The notes under the pieces: generated by a model
The model's input: only the letters and a program-made list of their open reading frames with translations
Databases searched by the model: none
Told to the model about the DNA's origin: nothing
Program-made: the position numbers and the translations under genes
Assembly (NCBI RefSeq): GCF_003992005.1
Contig: NZ_RQVL01000004.1
Span: 53,061 to 117,060 of the forward strand
DNA from: Veillonella sp. VA139
Lineage (GTDB): Bacteria > Bacillota > Negativicutes > Veillonellales > Veillonellaceae
DNA length: 64,000 bases
Direction of reading: 5' to 3'
Part shown: piece by piece, positions 54,559-62,323 of the stretch
How positions within the stretch are numbered: the first letter of the stretch is position 1
Layout of the letters: each line of letters begins with the position of its first letter

Positions 54559-55080
54559 TTAGTCTTGCTTTTCTATGCGAATACCACCACGTTTCGCAAT
54601 GAAAGCCGCCAAAAAAATACCGCAACTACCAGTAATCAGCTGTGGCCAGCCCATACTGAACAAGATGCCTTTTTGCATGGTTTCCGGAATACTCGGCATC
54701 AATTGGAATAAAGTCAAGAATAGCCCATAAAGAACTACACTCTTTACAATGGCACCTGTAATAGCTGTCATCCATACACGTTTTGTGCCTAATACTTTCA
54801 CAGTCATTGCATATGCCATACTACCAATAGCCACCACTGGTACAAATAGAGGTATCGTCAACATGCCTTGTAAGAATGCCATGAGAGGCGTTACACAAGC
54901 TACTACGAATCCGCTCCACAAACCATAGCGCCATGTAGCCAACGCCGTACAAGCGCCTACGATGGAGCCCACTAAAAATTGCACTAAGCCGTGCATAGGA
55001 ATAATCATGCGAAGAAATCCTTGGCTTAGCAAAGCAATTGCTAAGAGTAAGGCACTTCCTGTTATCGTTTTAACTGACAT
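54559..55080 (-). CDS. ECF-type transporter S component, unknown substrate
   Basis: 173 residues with about six hydrophobic helices. It begins SALLLAIALLSQGFLRMIIP and has WRYGLWSGFVVACVTPLMAFLQGM, a pattern seen in small S-component-like membrane proteins of Clostridia and Negativicutes. The start overlaps the dat stop by one base, so the pair is coupled. The substrate is unknown; the ATPase and T subunits are not in the window. Confidence 0.75.
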   Translation of the reverse strand: MSVKTITGSALLLAIALLSQGFLRMIIPMHGLVQFLVGSIVGACTALATWRYGLWSGFVVACVTPLMAFLQGMLTIPLFVPVVAIGSMAYAMTVKVLGTKRVWMTAITGAIVKSVVLYGLFLTLFQLMPSIPETMQKGILFSMGWPQLITGSCGIFLAAFIAKRGGIRIEKQD

Positions 55081-55934
55081 TATGCTAACCCTTCTTCCAT
55101 TAAATGTTGTAATTGTTCAGCTAATACTTTTGCCGCTTTGCCTGGTTTACCATCACCCACAGGCTCCCGATTTAAAGTTGTAATCGGAATAATGCCACCA
55201 ATCGTATCTGTGAAGAAGATTTCGTCTGCATCTTTTAGGAAAGCTTCATCAAATTCACGTTCAATAATCGTAATCCCTGCCGTTGGTGCTACACGAGTTA
55301 CCACTAACTGACGAGTGATACCCTTTAAAATATGATGATCAGCTGGATGCGTGTAACACACACCATCTTTCATAACGAATACATTGGAAGTAGCCCCTTC
55401 TGTAACAATGCCATCACGCACTAAAATCGCTGTATAAGCGCCTTTTTTCTCGGCTTTTGTTTGTGCCAAAATATTAGGAATTAAGTTTAGTGTTTTGATG
55501 TCTACACGAGCCCACCGTTCATCTGGTAACGTAATGGCTTTTACACCTTCTTGCAAGGTCCCTAAATCCGTTGTAATCGGTTTGATGAACATATACATTT
55601 GCGGTTCTAATTTAGAACGCTCAAAGGCATGATGACGTGGAGATACACCACGAGTAATTTGCAAATAGATATATCCATCAGTAATTTCACTTTGTTCAAT
55701 CATGATTTCGTGCAACTCTTGCAATTCATCAGGAGGCATGCGCACAGGAATGTCCATTTCACGCATCGAACGATACAGACGATCTTGATGGTAGGAAAAA
55801 GCAAAAGCACGACCATTATACACACGCACTACCTCGTATACACCATCACCAAAACAATATCCTCTATCATCAAGACTAACCACCTTGGCACCAGACTCTA
55901 CCATCTCGCCATTAAAATATGTTAATTCTTTCAT
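55080..55934 (-). CDS. dat: D-amino-acid transaminase
   Basis: 284 residues of class IV PLP aminotransferases. The PLP lysine is Lys147 in VDIKTLNLIPN, with LQITRGVSPRHHAF typical of the D-alanine branch rather than the branched-chain branch, and EGATSNVFV. It interconverts D-alanine and D-glutamate with their keto acids, complementing murI. GAGGTG precedes the ATG. Confidence 0.93.
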   Translation of the reverse strand: MKELTYFNGEMVESGAKVVSLDDRGYCFGDGVYEVVRVYNGRAFAFSYHQDRLYRSMREMDIPVRMPPDELQELHEIMIEQSEITDGYIYLQITRGVSPRHHAFERSKLEPQMYMFIKPITTDLGTLQEGVKAITLPDERWARVDIKTLNLIPNILAQTKAEKKGAYTAILVRDGIVTEGATSNVFVMKDGVCYTHPADHHILKGITRQLVVTRVAPTAGITIIEREFDEAFLKDADEIFFTDTIGGIIPITTLNREPVGDGKPGKAAKVLAEQLQHLMEEGLA

Positions 55935-56089
55935 AATAACACCTCATAGTATACATACGAATCAAGTATTACTTTCATTATAGTACAGACGAATATAAAA
56001 TTCTACACCTTTTACATCAAATCTCCTGTAGAAGGAAACAATCTACCACTAACGCAAACTAAGCAACGCGCAAGTTTGCAAATAACGTC
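55935..56089. other. Upstream region of dat
   Basis: Holds the dat promoter region. A short GCAAGTTTGC-type hairpin occurs near 56060. I see nothing else. Confidence 0.4.
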
Positions 56090-56523
56090 CCTCCACCTGA
56101 AGAACGCAGTTACACGTAGCAGCCTTGTGGCGTTCCTTTCTACCTGAATCAAACAAACACAAGAAGACCGTAACATACCCCTGAACAAACATAACCACTG
56201 TATCAGTTTGTGGAGGAATATGTCGTGCTCTTCCCATCCCCTGAGGAGCACAGTTACAAGTAGCAACCTTGTGGCGTTCCTTATTACCTAAATCACACAA
56301 ACACCAAGAAGACCGTAACATACCCCTGAACAAACATAACCACTGTATCAGTTTGAGAAGGAATATGCCGTCCTCTTCCCTCCACCTGAGGAACGCAGTT
56401 ACACGTAGTAGCCTTGTGGCGTTCCTTTCTACCTGAATCACACAAAACCCAAGAAGACCGTAACATACCCCTGAACAAACATAACCACTGTATCAGTTTG
56501 AGAAGGGGTGTGTTACGGTCTTC
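56090..56523. repeat. Three tandem copies of a 145-bp repeat with two hairpins each
   Basis: The anchor GAAGACCGTAACATACCCCT begins at 56163, 56308 and 56453, exactly 145 apart. Each unit has GGAACGC..GCGTTCC (imperfect in one copy) and a larger hairpin. In the third copy that hairpin is nearly perfect: 56453-56472 against 56503-56523, with an inner CAAAC/GTTTG stem. The open frames through the array are not family-like, and 145 is not a multiple of three, so it is not coding. It lies between dat and the 3' end of the acyltransferase gene. Confidence 0.85.
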
Positions 56524-56609
56524 CCTTTGCCTATTCAGTTACGAACGCCACAGGCTACATAGCGAAACCAGAGACGATCCACAGACTGCATAGCGGAACA
56601 AGTGACGCC

Positions 56610-57713
56610 CTACTTGCCCAGCATATACCCACGTACTCGTTTAGGCAACTGTTCAAATCCTTTTGTCACTCCCAAAGACAAGATGACCGCGCTCACATAC
56701 ATAAACACAACTGTTGTCGTTGTATATCCTAGTCCGCCGATTTGCAATACTTTATCTATTACTATCAACATAAATGGATGCACTAAATAGATTCCATAGG
56801 ACGCATTACCTAATTCTGTCCAAAAGGTTTCCACGATGTCACTCATGGATGACACGGTGAAAGCCCACACAAAAAAGAGACATCCCATACCTGTATACAC
56901 CAATCCTTGAGGGCTCAATTGATGCACTGTGTAAATGGCCTCTAGTCGAGTATATCCCCACTCTGCCATCACATAGTAATAGGAGCCTAACATTGCCACT
57001 AAGGATAAAATAAATCCAACAGTGATACCAAAACCGTGGGAGTCAATCCATTCCAACATCGCATCAAATCGCTCTGCTAATAATCCACCTAAAAGGAAAA
57101 TCCATATATAAAATCCTACAAAATAATTAAGGCGCATACTAAAGATATACTGTAACCATTCTTGTTCAAACTTCACGGAACCCGCCATGTAAGAAGACCA
57201 ATAGTTCACTGCCATTTGTGCAAAAAACAATACCGTCATACTAAGAATAGGCGCTTTCAGTATAGACCGTAGGGTCCATCGCCAAAGTGGCATCAAAGCG
57301 TAAAACCAAAGAAGTATGACTAAAAAATACAGGTGATACATGCCATTCCCAAAGAGTAGAGTCAGTCCTAGTACATGTGGCATCAATCCCCAGGCGCTAT
57401 GGGCTAACACCGCATTATAGGCTGTATATAAAATAGTCCATACAATGTATGGATAGAGCACTACCTGCGTGCGACGACGCAAAAAGTCAGAGTAAGAAAA
57501 TTCGTCTTCCACCGATGTATGATAAAACAACCCGAAGGCAGATAAAAAGAAAAAGGCTGGCACTGTAAAGCGAGACACAATTTCTAACAGTCCTAATAGA
57601 TGTATATTAATCGCAGGGTTCGCCAAGGCATAGGACCCTACATGGATACCGATCACACCTAACATACATAGTCCTCGCATGTAAGTGATCGCCGGTATAG
57701 CTGGCTTTCTCAT
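56610..57713 (-). CDS. Membrane acyltransferase (acyltransferase 3 / OafA family)
   Basis: About 367 residues with ten or so transmembrane helices. The N-terminal MRGLCMLGVIGIHVGSY includes the family's R-x10-H motif, and SRFTVPAFFFLSAF is typical. It probably O-acetylates an envelope glycan. The ATG at 57713 has GGGAGG upstream. A terminator stands immediately before it, so it is transcribed separately from, or only partly with, the DUF4127 gene. Confidence 0.9.
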   Translation of the reverse strand: MRKPAIPAITYMRGLCMLGVIGIHVGSYALANPAINIHLLGLLEIVSRFTVPAFFFLSAFGLFYHTSVEDEFSYSDFLRRRTQVVLYPYIVWTILYTAYNAVLAHSAWGLMPHVLGLTLLFGNGMYHLYFLVILLWFYALMPLWRWTLRSILKAPILSMTVLFFAQMAVNYWSSYMAGSVKFEQEWLQYIFSMRLNYFVGFYIWIFLLGGLLAERFDAMLEWIDSHGFGITVGFILSLVAMLGSYYYVMAEWGYTRLEAIYTVHQLSPQGLVYTGMGCLFFVWAFTVSSMSDIVETFWTELGNASYGIYLVHPFMLIVIDKVLQIGGLGYTTTTVVFMYVSAVILSLGVTKGFEQLPKRVRGYMLGK

Positions 57714-57728
57714 AGTTCCTCCCAAAAA

Positions 57729-57747
57729 AGAGGGGCTTAGCCCCTCT
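57729..57747 (-). terminator. Terminator after the DUF4127 gene
   Basis: AGAGGGGC and GCCCCTCT with a 3-base loop, followed by TTTTTT on the minus strand. It ends only a few bases before the acyltransferase ribosome site. Confidence 0.9.
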
Positions 57748-57766
57748 CTCCTTGTTCATTATTACT

Positions 57767-59497
57767 TTATTGAGCCTTAGCTTTGGCTTTAGCCATTTCT
57801 GCATCGGCCTTTTCCTTGGCTGCTTTCGCTTCAGCTTCCGTTTTGGCTTTGGCTTCTGCTTCTAGCCGTGCTCGTTCTGCCGCTTCACGTTGCAATCGCA
57901 ATTCTTTTTGTAACGGAGCCACCGGTTCACGATATACGGTAATATCTGTTTCAAATAATCGTCCCCATGGGAAGCGAGCCGATACGGTACGAGGGTTTAT
58001 CTTTAAATAGGTTTCCGCAAAATCTTGTACCCGTTCCCCTAAGTAACTTTCTAGCTTATCATTTAAAGTCCCTGTATATTTCACATTGTCTGTACGGATG
58101 GAATCCTGCATGCGATACACAGATTTACGGATATTGGCTTGGTATGCCCAATTGTCTAGATATTGTTGGGTCAACATATTTCGATGGCTTTGGTCGTCCA
58201 TATGTCCACTTAAAATACCTTGTGCTATGGCATAGCCAATGGTATTGCTCGCTGTATTCCAACCGTTATAGGCCGCCACACGGTACAGTAAATCTCGTTG
58301 GTATAACCCGTACACGAGGGTATTATCCGAACCATTGGAGTACGCAATATCCGCAATGCTGACAGGTACGCCTTGGTTCATAGATGCTTGAATGTGATCT
58401 AAAAATTCATTAGTACTTCTAGAAATCATTGGGAAATTTTCAAAGGCTTCTGATTCACCTGTGACCATACCTAGTGGGGTATTCACTGCTAGTAACACAG
58501 ATGGTTTGCCTTTGACTTTCATCGTGCCACCTACAGCTACCACATGTTCGGCAATCGTTTTTTCTATCTTTTGATCTTCATAGTGTGGCACTGTTTCGCC
58601 ACCACCACCTAATGGATAGATGACCTCGAAGGTAGGTGTTAAGTGATTACGGTCCACATGGTCACGAGCAATCAATAGCAGCCCTAATTGGTCTGCCCCT
58701 GGGAAACTGCCATATTGGGTAGGCGAAAGTCCTTTGCTATATTTCTGTAAATAACGCCCTTCCATAGCTGATTGAGATAAGCTACTCGTGTCGTCATGAC
58801 CTAACGCAAAATATTTAAAAACACCTTTTTTCGTAATATCAATTAACTGACGGTTGATTTCCATATTTTTTTGACGACGATGAAACCAATCTTGTAAAAA
58901 CTCCACCGGCACTGTAGCTTGCAACATGAACAACTCTTTTTGTTCATCTGTCGTCAATTTTTGGCTGTCTAATTTATCTTGTAATGCGGCAATACGGAAA
59001 ATCGTTGGACCATATTGATCATAATAGGCTGGCTCCACACCGCCTCCACTAGCACGTGGTGAGCGCATCACCGTACCAAAGGCATAGATTGGCACATTGG
59101 GATACTTTTTGTGCAAGTCCTCAATATGACGCACACGGTATTCCAAGGTATGCAAATCTAAATTATGTTTTCTAGAATCTACAAGACCACCATAAATTAA
59201 GGAATCCGTGCTTAAGACCAGCACATCTGCTTTGCTCGCATTCTCATCCACCCATCTCCACATGGCCTCCGCATTTCCTTGAAAGTTTCGCCCAGAAATA
59301 TAGTATTGTGGTGGTGTTAACACCGTATATCCTGCATCTTGAGCCGTCGCCACCGTATAGGCTAAGCTCACAGGACGGTCATCTTGTGGTACATACAGTA
59401 CCGTCGTAGCCTCTGCAGTACTTGCATGACTCAGTATCGCTGTGGCAATGGCTGTAGCCATCACAGCAAACTTACGTCGCCATAACTGTTTACTCAT
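57767..59497 (-). CDS. Secreted DUF4127 protein with charged repetitive tail
   Basis: About 576 residues. The N-terminus has a signal-peptide-like hydrophobic segment ending near STAEA. The DUF4127 core includes LYVPQDDRPVSLAYTV, STDSLIYGGLVDSRKHN, the DDTSSLSQSA segment and YPLGGGGETVPHY. The last 50 residues are Lys/Ala/Glu repeats (AEAKAKTEAEAKAAKEKAD), likely a helical rod. DUF4127 proteins are uncharacterised but widespread in Firmicutes. The start is ATG 59497 behind AGGAGAG; an in-frame TTG lies 6 bases upstream. Confidence 0.85.
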   Translation of the reverse strand: MSKQLWRRKFAVMATAIATAILSHASTAEATTVLYVPQDDRPVSLAYTVATAQDAGYTVLTPPQYYISGRNFQGNAEAMWRWVDENASKADVLVLSTDSLIYGGLVDSRKHNLDLHTLEYRVRHIEDLHKKYPNVPIYAFGTVMRSPRASGGGVEPAYYDQYGPTIFRIAALQDKLDSQKLTTDEQKELFMLQATVPVEFLQDWFHRRQKNMEINRQLIDITKKGVFKYFALGHDDTSSLSQSAMEGRYLQKYSKGLSPTQYGSFPGADQLGLLLIARDHVDRNHLTPTFEVIYPLGGGGETVPHYEDQKIEKTIAEHVVAVGGTMKVKGKPSVLLAVNTPLGMVTGESEAFENFPMISRSTNEFLDHIQASMNQGVPVSIADIAYSNGSDNTLVYGLYQRDLLYRVAAYNGWNTASNTIGYAIAQGILSGHMDDQSHRNMLTQQYLDNWAYQANIRKSVYRMQDSIRTDNVKYTGTLNDKLESYLGERVQDFAETYLKINPRTVSARFPWGRLFETDITVYREPVAPLQKELRLQREAAERARLEAEAKAKTEAEAKAAKEKADAEMAKAKAKAQ

Positions 59498-59844
59498 ATT
59501 CAATATCTCTCCTATTGCATAGCATAGTCACTAATTATCTTTTTAGTAAATCCTGCTCTTTCTGTATTATACTTTTACAAAATATATTTGTATACTTTTA
59601 ATATATTGGTAATGTGTGGATAATTGGGTATTATTTCTTCTCAATTACTATACCAACCAATATCATCTTTTATATTTCAAACAATTTTACACAAGTGCCC
59701 AATTTCTACTTGCAATTTAAGTATCTTTTATATAATTCATTAATAGAATCTTTTATTATCTTTTTACATGTAACAAGCCTGTATCCTATAAACTTTCGAC
59801 ACCACTGAAAGCCTACGCTGCATGCATTCTATCACATATCATAA
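59498..59844. other. AT-rich gap with inverted copy of the 19.6-kb motif
   Basis: No gene. Positions 59700-59721 are an exact inverted copy of 19637-19658, and the flanking GTGC..CACTT bases are also similar. See the gap at 19483-19817. Confidence 0.45.
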
Positions 59845-60483
59845 TCACCGATGAATCCGATCAATACGCGGTAGATTCCAATGATACTCAATGGCCACCA
59901 TGCGAATGATGAAAACAATGAGGAAAGTCACATAGGACGCAATAATATAATGCTCGCTTTCATACACCAAATAATAAGCAACCCCACCCAATAGAGCAGG
60001 TAAGGCATAGACTTCTTCTTTCAACACACTCGGCGTGCGGTGCGCTAAAATATCTCGGATGATACCACCACCTACAGCCGTGAGAACACCTAATATAACC
60101 GTAAGCACCAAATTATGCGAGTCCGTAGTAATCCCCACCGTAGCACCAGTTACTGTAAAAGAAGCCAACCCTAACGCATCTGCCGTAAGATATACCTTCG
60201 TTGCCCCTTTACCTTCAATATAACGATTCCAACCATAACGATACATGATAAATACAATCCCCACAGTAATCAAAGTGATAGACATATATAAACCAGTTTG
60301 TAACGATGTAGGAGGTATACGCCCTACCATAACATCACGCACAATCCCACCGCCAATAGCAGTGACCAGCGCTAAAATCAATATACCAAAAATATCCATA
60401 CGCCGTTGAATCCCCAAAAGGGCACCCGATATGGCAAAAGCAATCGTTCCAATGACGTCAAATAATAACCATAAAAAATCCAT
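59845..60483 (-). CDS. TRIC-type cation channel family protein (YadS/UPF0126)
   Basis: About 212 residues of two three-helix repeats. Each repeat has the GGG-x-R-D signature: TAIGGGIVRDVMVG and TAVGGGIIRDILAH. Bacterial and archaeal homologues form trimeric potassium-permeable channels. The ATG at 60483 has GAGGAGG upstream; the frame is open to 60498. It is the last chromosomal gene before the integrated element. Confidence 0.93.
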   Translation of the reverse strand: MDFLWLLFDVIGTIAFAISGALLGIQRRMDIFGILILALVTAIGGGIVRDVMVGRIPPTSLQTGLYMSITLITVGIVFIMYRYGWNRYIEGKGATKVYLTADALGLASFTVTGATVGITTDSHNLVLTVILGVLTAVGGGIIRDILAHRTPSVLKEEVYALPALLGGVAYYLVYESEHYIIASYVTFLIVFIIRMVAIEYHWNLPRIDRIHR

Positions 60484-60550
60484 ACAACGCCTCCTCATAC
60501 GGAATTATTGTACCATTCTTTTGAGTAAGATACTAGATATTTTATAAAGC

Positions 60551-60580
60551 AAAAAGGACGGCTTGCAACCGTCCTTTTTT
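60551..60580. terminator. Bidirectional terminator of the orphan antitoxin unit
   Basis: AAAAAGGACGG and CCGTCCTTTTTT, nearly identical to the terminator at 61174-61203. It can end transcripts from either side. Confidence 0.85.
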
Positions 60581-60615
60581 GTTTGCCCTATAATAAAGGG
60601 AACTAAATATTCGTT
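60551..60615 (-). ncRNA. Orphan Fst-type antitoxin RNA candidate
   Basis: A minus-strand unit matching the antitoxin at 61174-61236: promoter TTGTAT (60645-60650), 17-base spacer, TATAAT (60622-60627), then about 65 nt ending at a near-identical bidirectional terminator. The recognition part (GAATATTTAGTTCCC...) differs from the antitoxin beside the toxin, and no toxin frame lies convergent to it. It may target another toxin or be a remnant. Confidence 0.6.
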
Positions 60616-60663
60616 GGGTTAATTATATACCATCTTGCCACAAAATACAACGGATATAACAAT

Positions 60664-60694
60664 AAAAGCGCCTATGCAACGCATAAACGCTTTT
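60664..60694. terminator. Inverted repeat near the element boundary
   Basis: AAAAGCG (60664-60670) and CGCTTTT (60688-60694) with an inner TATGC/GCATA pairing. It could terminate transcription leaving the integrated element. Confidence 0.5.
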
Positions 60695-60700
60695 AAACCT

Positions 60701-60718
60701 TGGCGGAGGATTAGGGAT
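60701..60718 (-). other. Candidate attachment site: tRNA-Ser-like 3' end fragment
   Basis: TGGCGGAGGATTAGGGAT reads on the minus strand as ATCCCTAATCCTCCGCCA, a tRNA 3' end (T-arm half, acceptor, CCA), most like tRNA-Ser. The remaining tRNA is absent. Two AGGGGGCAA repeats follow at 60770 and 60782, possible integrase arm sites. Capsid genes begin about 1.6 kb to the right, so this fits attL/attR of an element integrated at a tRNA gene. No integrase gene lies next to it in the window. Confidence 0.55.
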
Positions 60719-61007
60719 ACACCCTATAAAACCGCATATCTCCTAGCTTTTCCACTTTCCACCCTCTACAGGGGGCAAGATAGGGGGCAAAACTACTATA
60801 TATAATCACCTCATAAACAAGGCTATCAGCTGTACGGCTTTTAGTCTTGTTTTTCTATTTTCTGACTATTTAAGGGTATGACCTAAAAAATAACACTCTT
60901 ATTTCGCCTGTACGGGGCTTTTCTATGGTCGCCCTATAGTTTTACCTAGGCTATGATAACCACATAATAACGGCGAATATTCGCATACATTCAAGCCTAA
61001 AATATGG
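60719..61007. other. Non-coding start of the integrated element
   Basis: No supportable gene. It contains the AGGGGGCAA repeats and the upstream region of the toxin promoter. Confidence 0.5.
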
Positions 61008-61055
61008 TATACTTTATGTATCCTCATTTCATCATGAAAGGGGGTGACTTTCATG
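61008..61055 (+). promoter_or_regulatory. Toxin promoter and start-codon hairpin
   Basis: Extended -10 TGGTATACT (61005-61013) on the plus strand, with no clear -35. In the transcript CATGAAAG (61033-61040) pairs perfectly with CTTTCATG (61048-61055), placing the start codon in the stem and the Shine-Dalgarno GGGGTGA in the 7-base loop. Confidence 0.7.
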
Positions 61056-61166
61056 TTTGAGGAGTTTTACACACAAGTAGGCAACTTTCTAGCCCCTGTA
61101 ATTCAAGGTATCATGATTTATGTTATTTCTCACATATTGATTGAGATCTTCAAAAACAGAAAATAA
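61053..61166 (+). CDS. Type I toxin, Fst/par-like small hydrophobic peptide
   Basis: 37 residues: an N-terminal acidic and aromatic segment, one hydrophobic helix (FLAPVIQGIMIYVISHILIE) and a basic tail FKNRK. Size and layout match membrane-acting toxins of type I systems such as Fst. AAAGGGGGTGA (61037-61047) is a very strong ribosome site but is held in a hairpin with the start codon. The gene ends 8 bases before a bidirectional terminator shared with a convergent antitoxin RNA. Too short for routine gene finding. Toxicity is inferred from architecture, not from sequence identity to a known toxin. Confidence 0.75.
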   Translation: MFEEFYTQVGNFLAPVIQGIMIYVISHILIEIFKNRK

Positions 61167-61173
61167 GAAAGAC

Positions 61174-61203
61174 AAAAAGGACGGCTTGCACCCGTCCTTT
61201 TTT
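61174..61203. terminator. Shared bidirectional terminator of toxin mRNA and antitoxin RNA
   Basis: AAAAAGGACGG (61174-61184) with CCGTCC and T run (61192-61203). It serves the toxin on the plus strand and the antitoxin RNA on the minus strand. Confidence 0.9.
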
Positions 61204-61236
61204 GTTACCCTCATGATGAGGAGTTTTACACTTTAT
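61174..61236 (-). ncRNA. Antitoxin RNA of the Fst/par-like locus
   Basis: Promoter TTGTAT (61266-61271), 17-base spacer and TATAAT (61243-61248) on the minus strand give a transcript of about 63 nt from near 61236 to the shared terminator. Its 5' half carries the complement of TGAGGAGTTTTACAC, which occurs as a direct repeat in the toxin frame (61058-61072) and here (61217-61231). A flanking TCATG is also repeated, so pairing would reach the toxin start codon. This reproduces the direct-repeat logic of RNA I/RNA II in the Enterococcus par locus. Confidence 0.75.
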
Positions 61237-61280
61237 GCCACAATTATATACCATCTTCCCACAAAATACAAGAATTGCTT

Positions 61281-61421
61281 TTATGCATGCATATAAAGGT
61301 TATAGATAATTGAATACATACACTCTAATGTAAATCCTATTATATCAATTATACCAATAATAACCAATAATTTATAGCTAAGGCTCATAGCCCTAAACTC
61401 TTTGAATCGCTTTCCTTTCAT
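61281..61421 (-). CDS. 46-residue membrane peptide
   Basis: An ATG at 61421 preceded by TAGGAGGTAGCAG opens a 46-codon frame: a basic N-terminus (MKGKRFKEFRAMS), one strongly hydrophobic helix (LLVIIGIIDIIGF) and a short tail. The excellent ribosome site argues that it is translated. It lies between the phage gene at 61511 and the antitoxin promoter. It might be a second small toxin, an immunity or exclusion peptide; no family is recognised. Confidence 0.6.
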   Translation of the reverse strand: MKGKRFKEFRAMSLSYKLLVIIGIIDIIGFTLECMYSIIYNLYMHA

Positions 61422-61463
61422 CTGCTACCTCCTACACATGTTTATAAGGGTTATATATAATGG

Positions 61464-61502
61464 GTATCCATTTGCGTATACGGTTGCGTATCCATTTGCG
61501 TA
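61464..61502. repeat. 15-bp direct repeat, 24-bp period
   Basis: GTATCCATTTGCGTA occurs at 61464-61478 and 61488-61502, just beyond the end of the 61511 gene. Confidence 0.75.
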
Positions 61503-61510
61503 AAATAGCT

Positions 61511-61936
61511 TTACACAAATTCATAAGGATCAGGGATAACAATATTATTACAGTTCGCCCACTCTACAAAGATAGGTATATACTTTCTGTTTTTTCTGCT
61601 ATCTACCTTTTCCATAAAATAACACATATCAAGTATGTACATTTTCGCCTTTATAGCTATGCAACTATCTAAATCATTTCTGAATTGCTCTACTATTGGC
61701 CATATTATTTTATGCTTGCTATATAACAGTTCTAGCCGTTCTTTTAGGCTTTCAATATCAACAATATAATTCGATGTATCTTGATGTTTTCCACCTTTTA
61801 CATATATTTCTATATCTTGTTTTTTAGGCTTATAACCACCCTTGTATGCTTGTAATTCTTCTGTTAGGCGGTAGATATGTTCGCCAATGCGTCTATACCC
61901 TTTTAACATCAATAACATTGAATCGTATGTATACAT
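61511..61936 (-). CDS. Phage-element hypothetical protein
   Basis: About 141 residues from ATG 61936, which has AGGGGC upstream; the frame is open to 62023 without a better start. The protein is helical, lysine-rich and soluble, with DIESLKERLELLYSKHK and YILDMCYFMEKVDSRKNRKY. No family is recognised. A 10-bp inverted repeat lies upstream (61971-61980 with 62044-62053). It is transcribed separately from the capsid operon because a terminator intervenes. Confidence 0.65.
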   Translation of the reverse strand: MYTYDSMLLMLKGYRRIGEHIYRLTEELQAYKGGYKPKKQDIEIYVKGGKHQDTSNYIVDIESLKERLELLYSKHKIIWPIVEQFRNDLDSCIAIKAKMYILDMCYFMEKVDSRKNRKYIPIFVEWANCNNIVIPDPYEFV

Positions 61937-61969
61937 GCTTGCCCCTGATTTATCTTTTTTGTAATAAAA

Positions 61970-62053
61970 GTTCGGAAAAACGTTTTGCACCTGTACACAC
62001 TTTTTATATGTTTTACTCCGCAAAAATCACGTTTTGTGTTGTATTTTTCCGAA
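61970..62053. promoter_or_regulatory. Inverted repeat upstream of the 61936 gene
   Basis: TTCGGAAAAA (61971-61980) and TTTTTCCGAA (62044-62053) bracket the presumed promoter. An ACGTTTTG word is repeated inside. It could be a repressor operator pair. Confidence 0.4.
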
Positions 62054-62065
62054 TACTATAACTAT

Positions 62066-62094
62066 AAAAAGGGGGATTACTCCCCCTCTTTTTT
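62066..62094 (-). terminator. Terminator of the capsid gene unit
   Basis: GGGGGA and TCCCCC with a TTAC loop directly after the 72-residue gene. T runs are present on both strands. Confidence 0.85.
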
Positions 62095-62311
62095 ACTGTT
62101 CAAGTTGCTTTTTGATTTCCTGTTCAAGTGCTTCTCTTAGTGTAGGTTGTTTCGGTTGCTGTGCTTTCGCTAGTTCTTCATACGCAAAGTTATAACCTAG
62201 TACAAAGGCTAGATGGGTGCAGTCTACGGCCACACGCTCCACATCTTCCTTATTGGTAGCTAAGTTGATACGCTCTCTTGTAATTTCCTTTAAATGCTCT
62301 ACAGCTTTCAT
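62093..62311 (-). CDS. Small phage-element protein
   Basis: 72 residues, helical and charged, with no membrane segment. AAAGGTG precedes the ATG. It follows the capsid gene by 12 bases. Its place after the major capsid gene is where phages carry a decoration, Rho-termination-like or head-completion protein, but the sequence gives no family match. Confidence 0.7.
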   Translation of the reverse strand: MKAVEHLKEITRERINLATNKEDVERVAVDCTHLAFVLGYNFAYEELAKAQQPKQPTLREALEQEIKKQLEQ

Positions 62312-62323
62312 ATTATCACCTTT

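Noticed and set aside
56012..56478. Overlapping minus-strand frames of 61-130 codons in the 145-bp repeats
   Set aside because: The peptides are only translations of the repeat in shifting frames; 145 is not divisible by three and no ribosome site fits.
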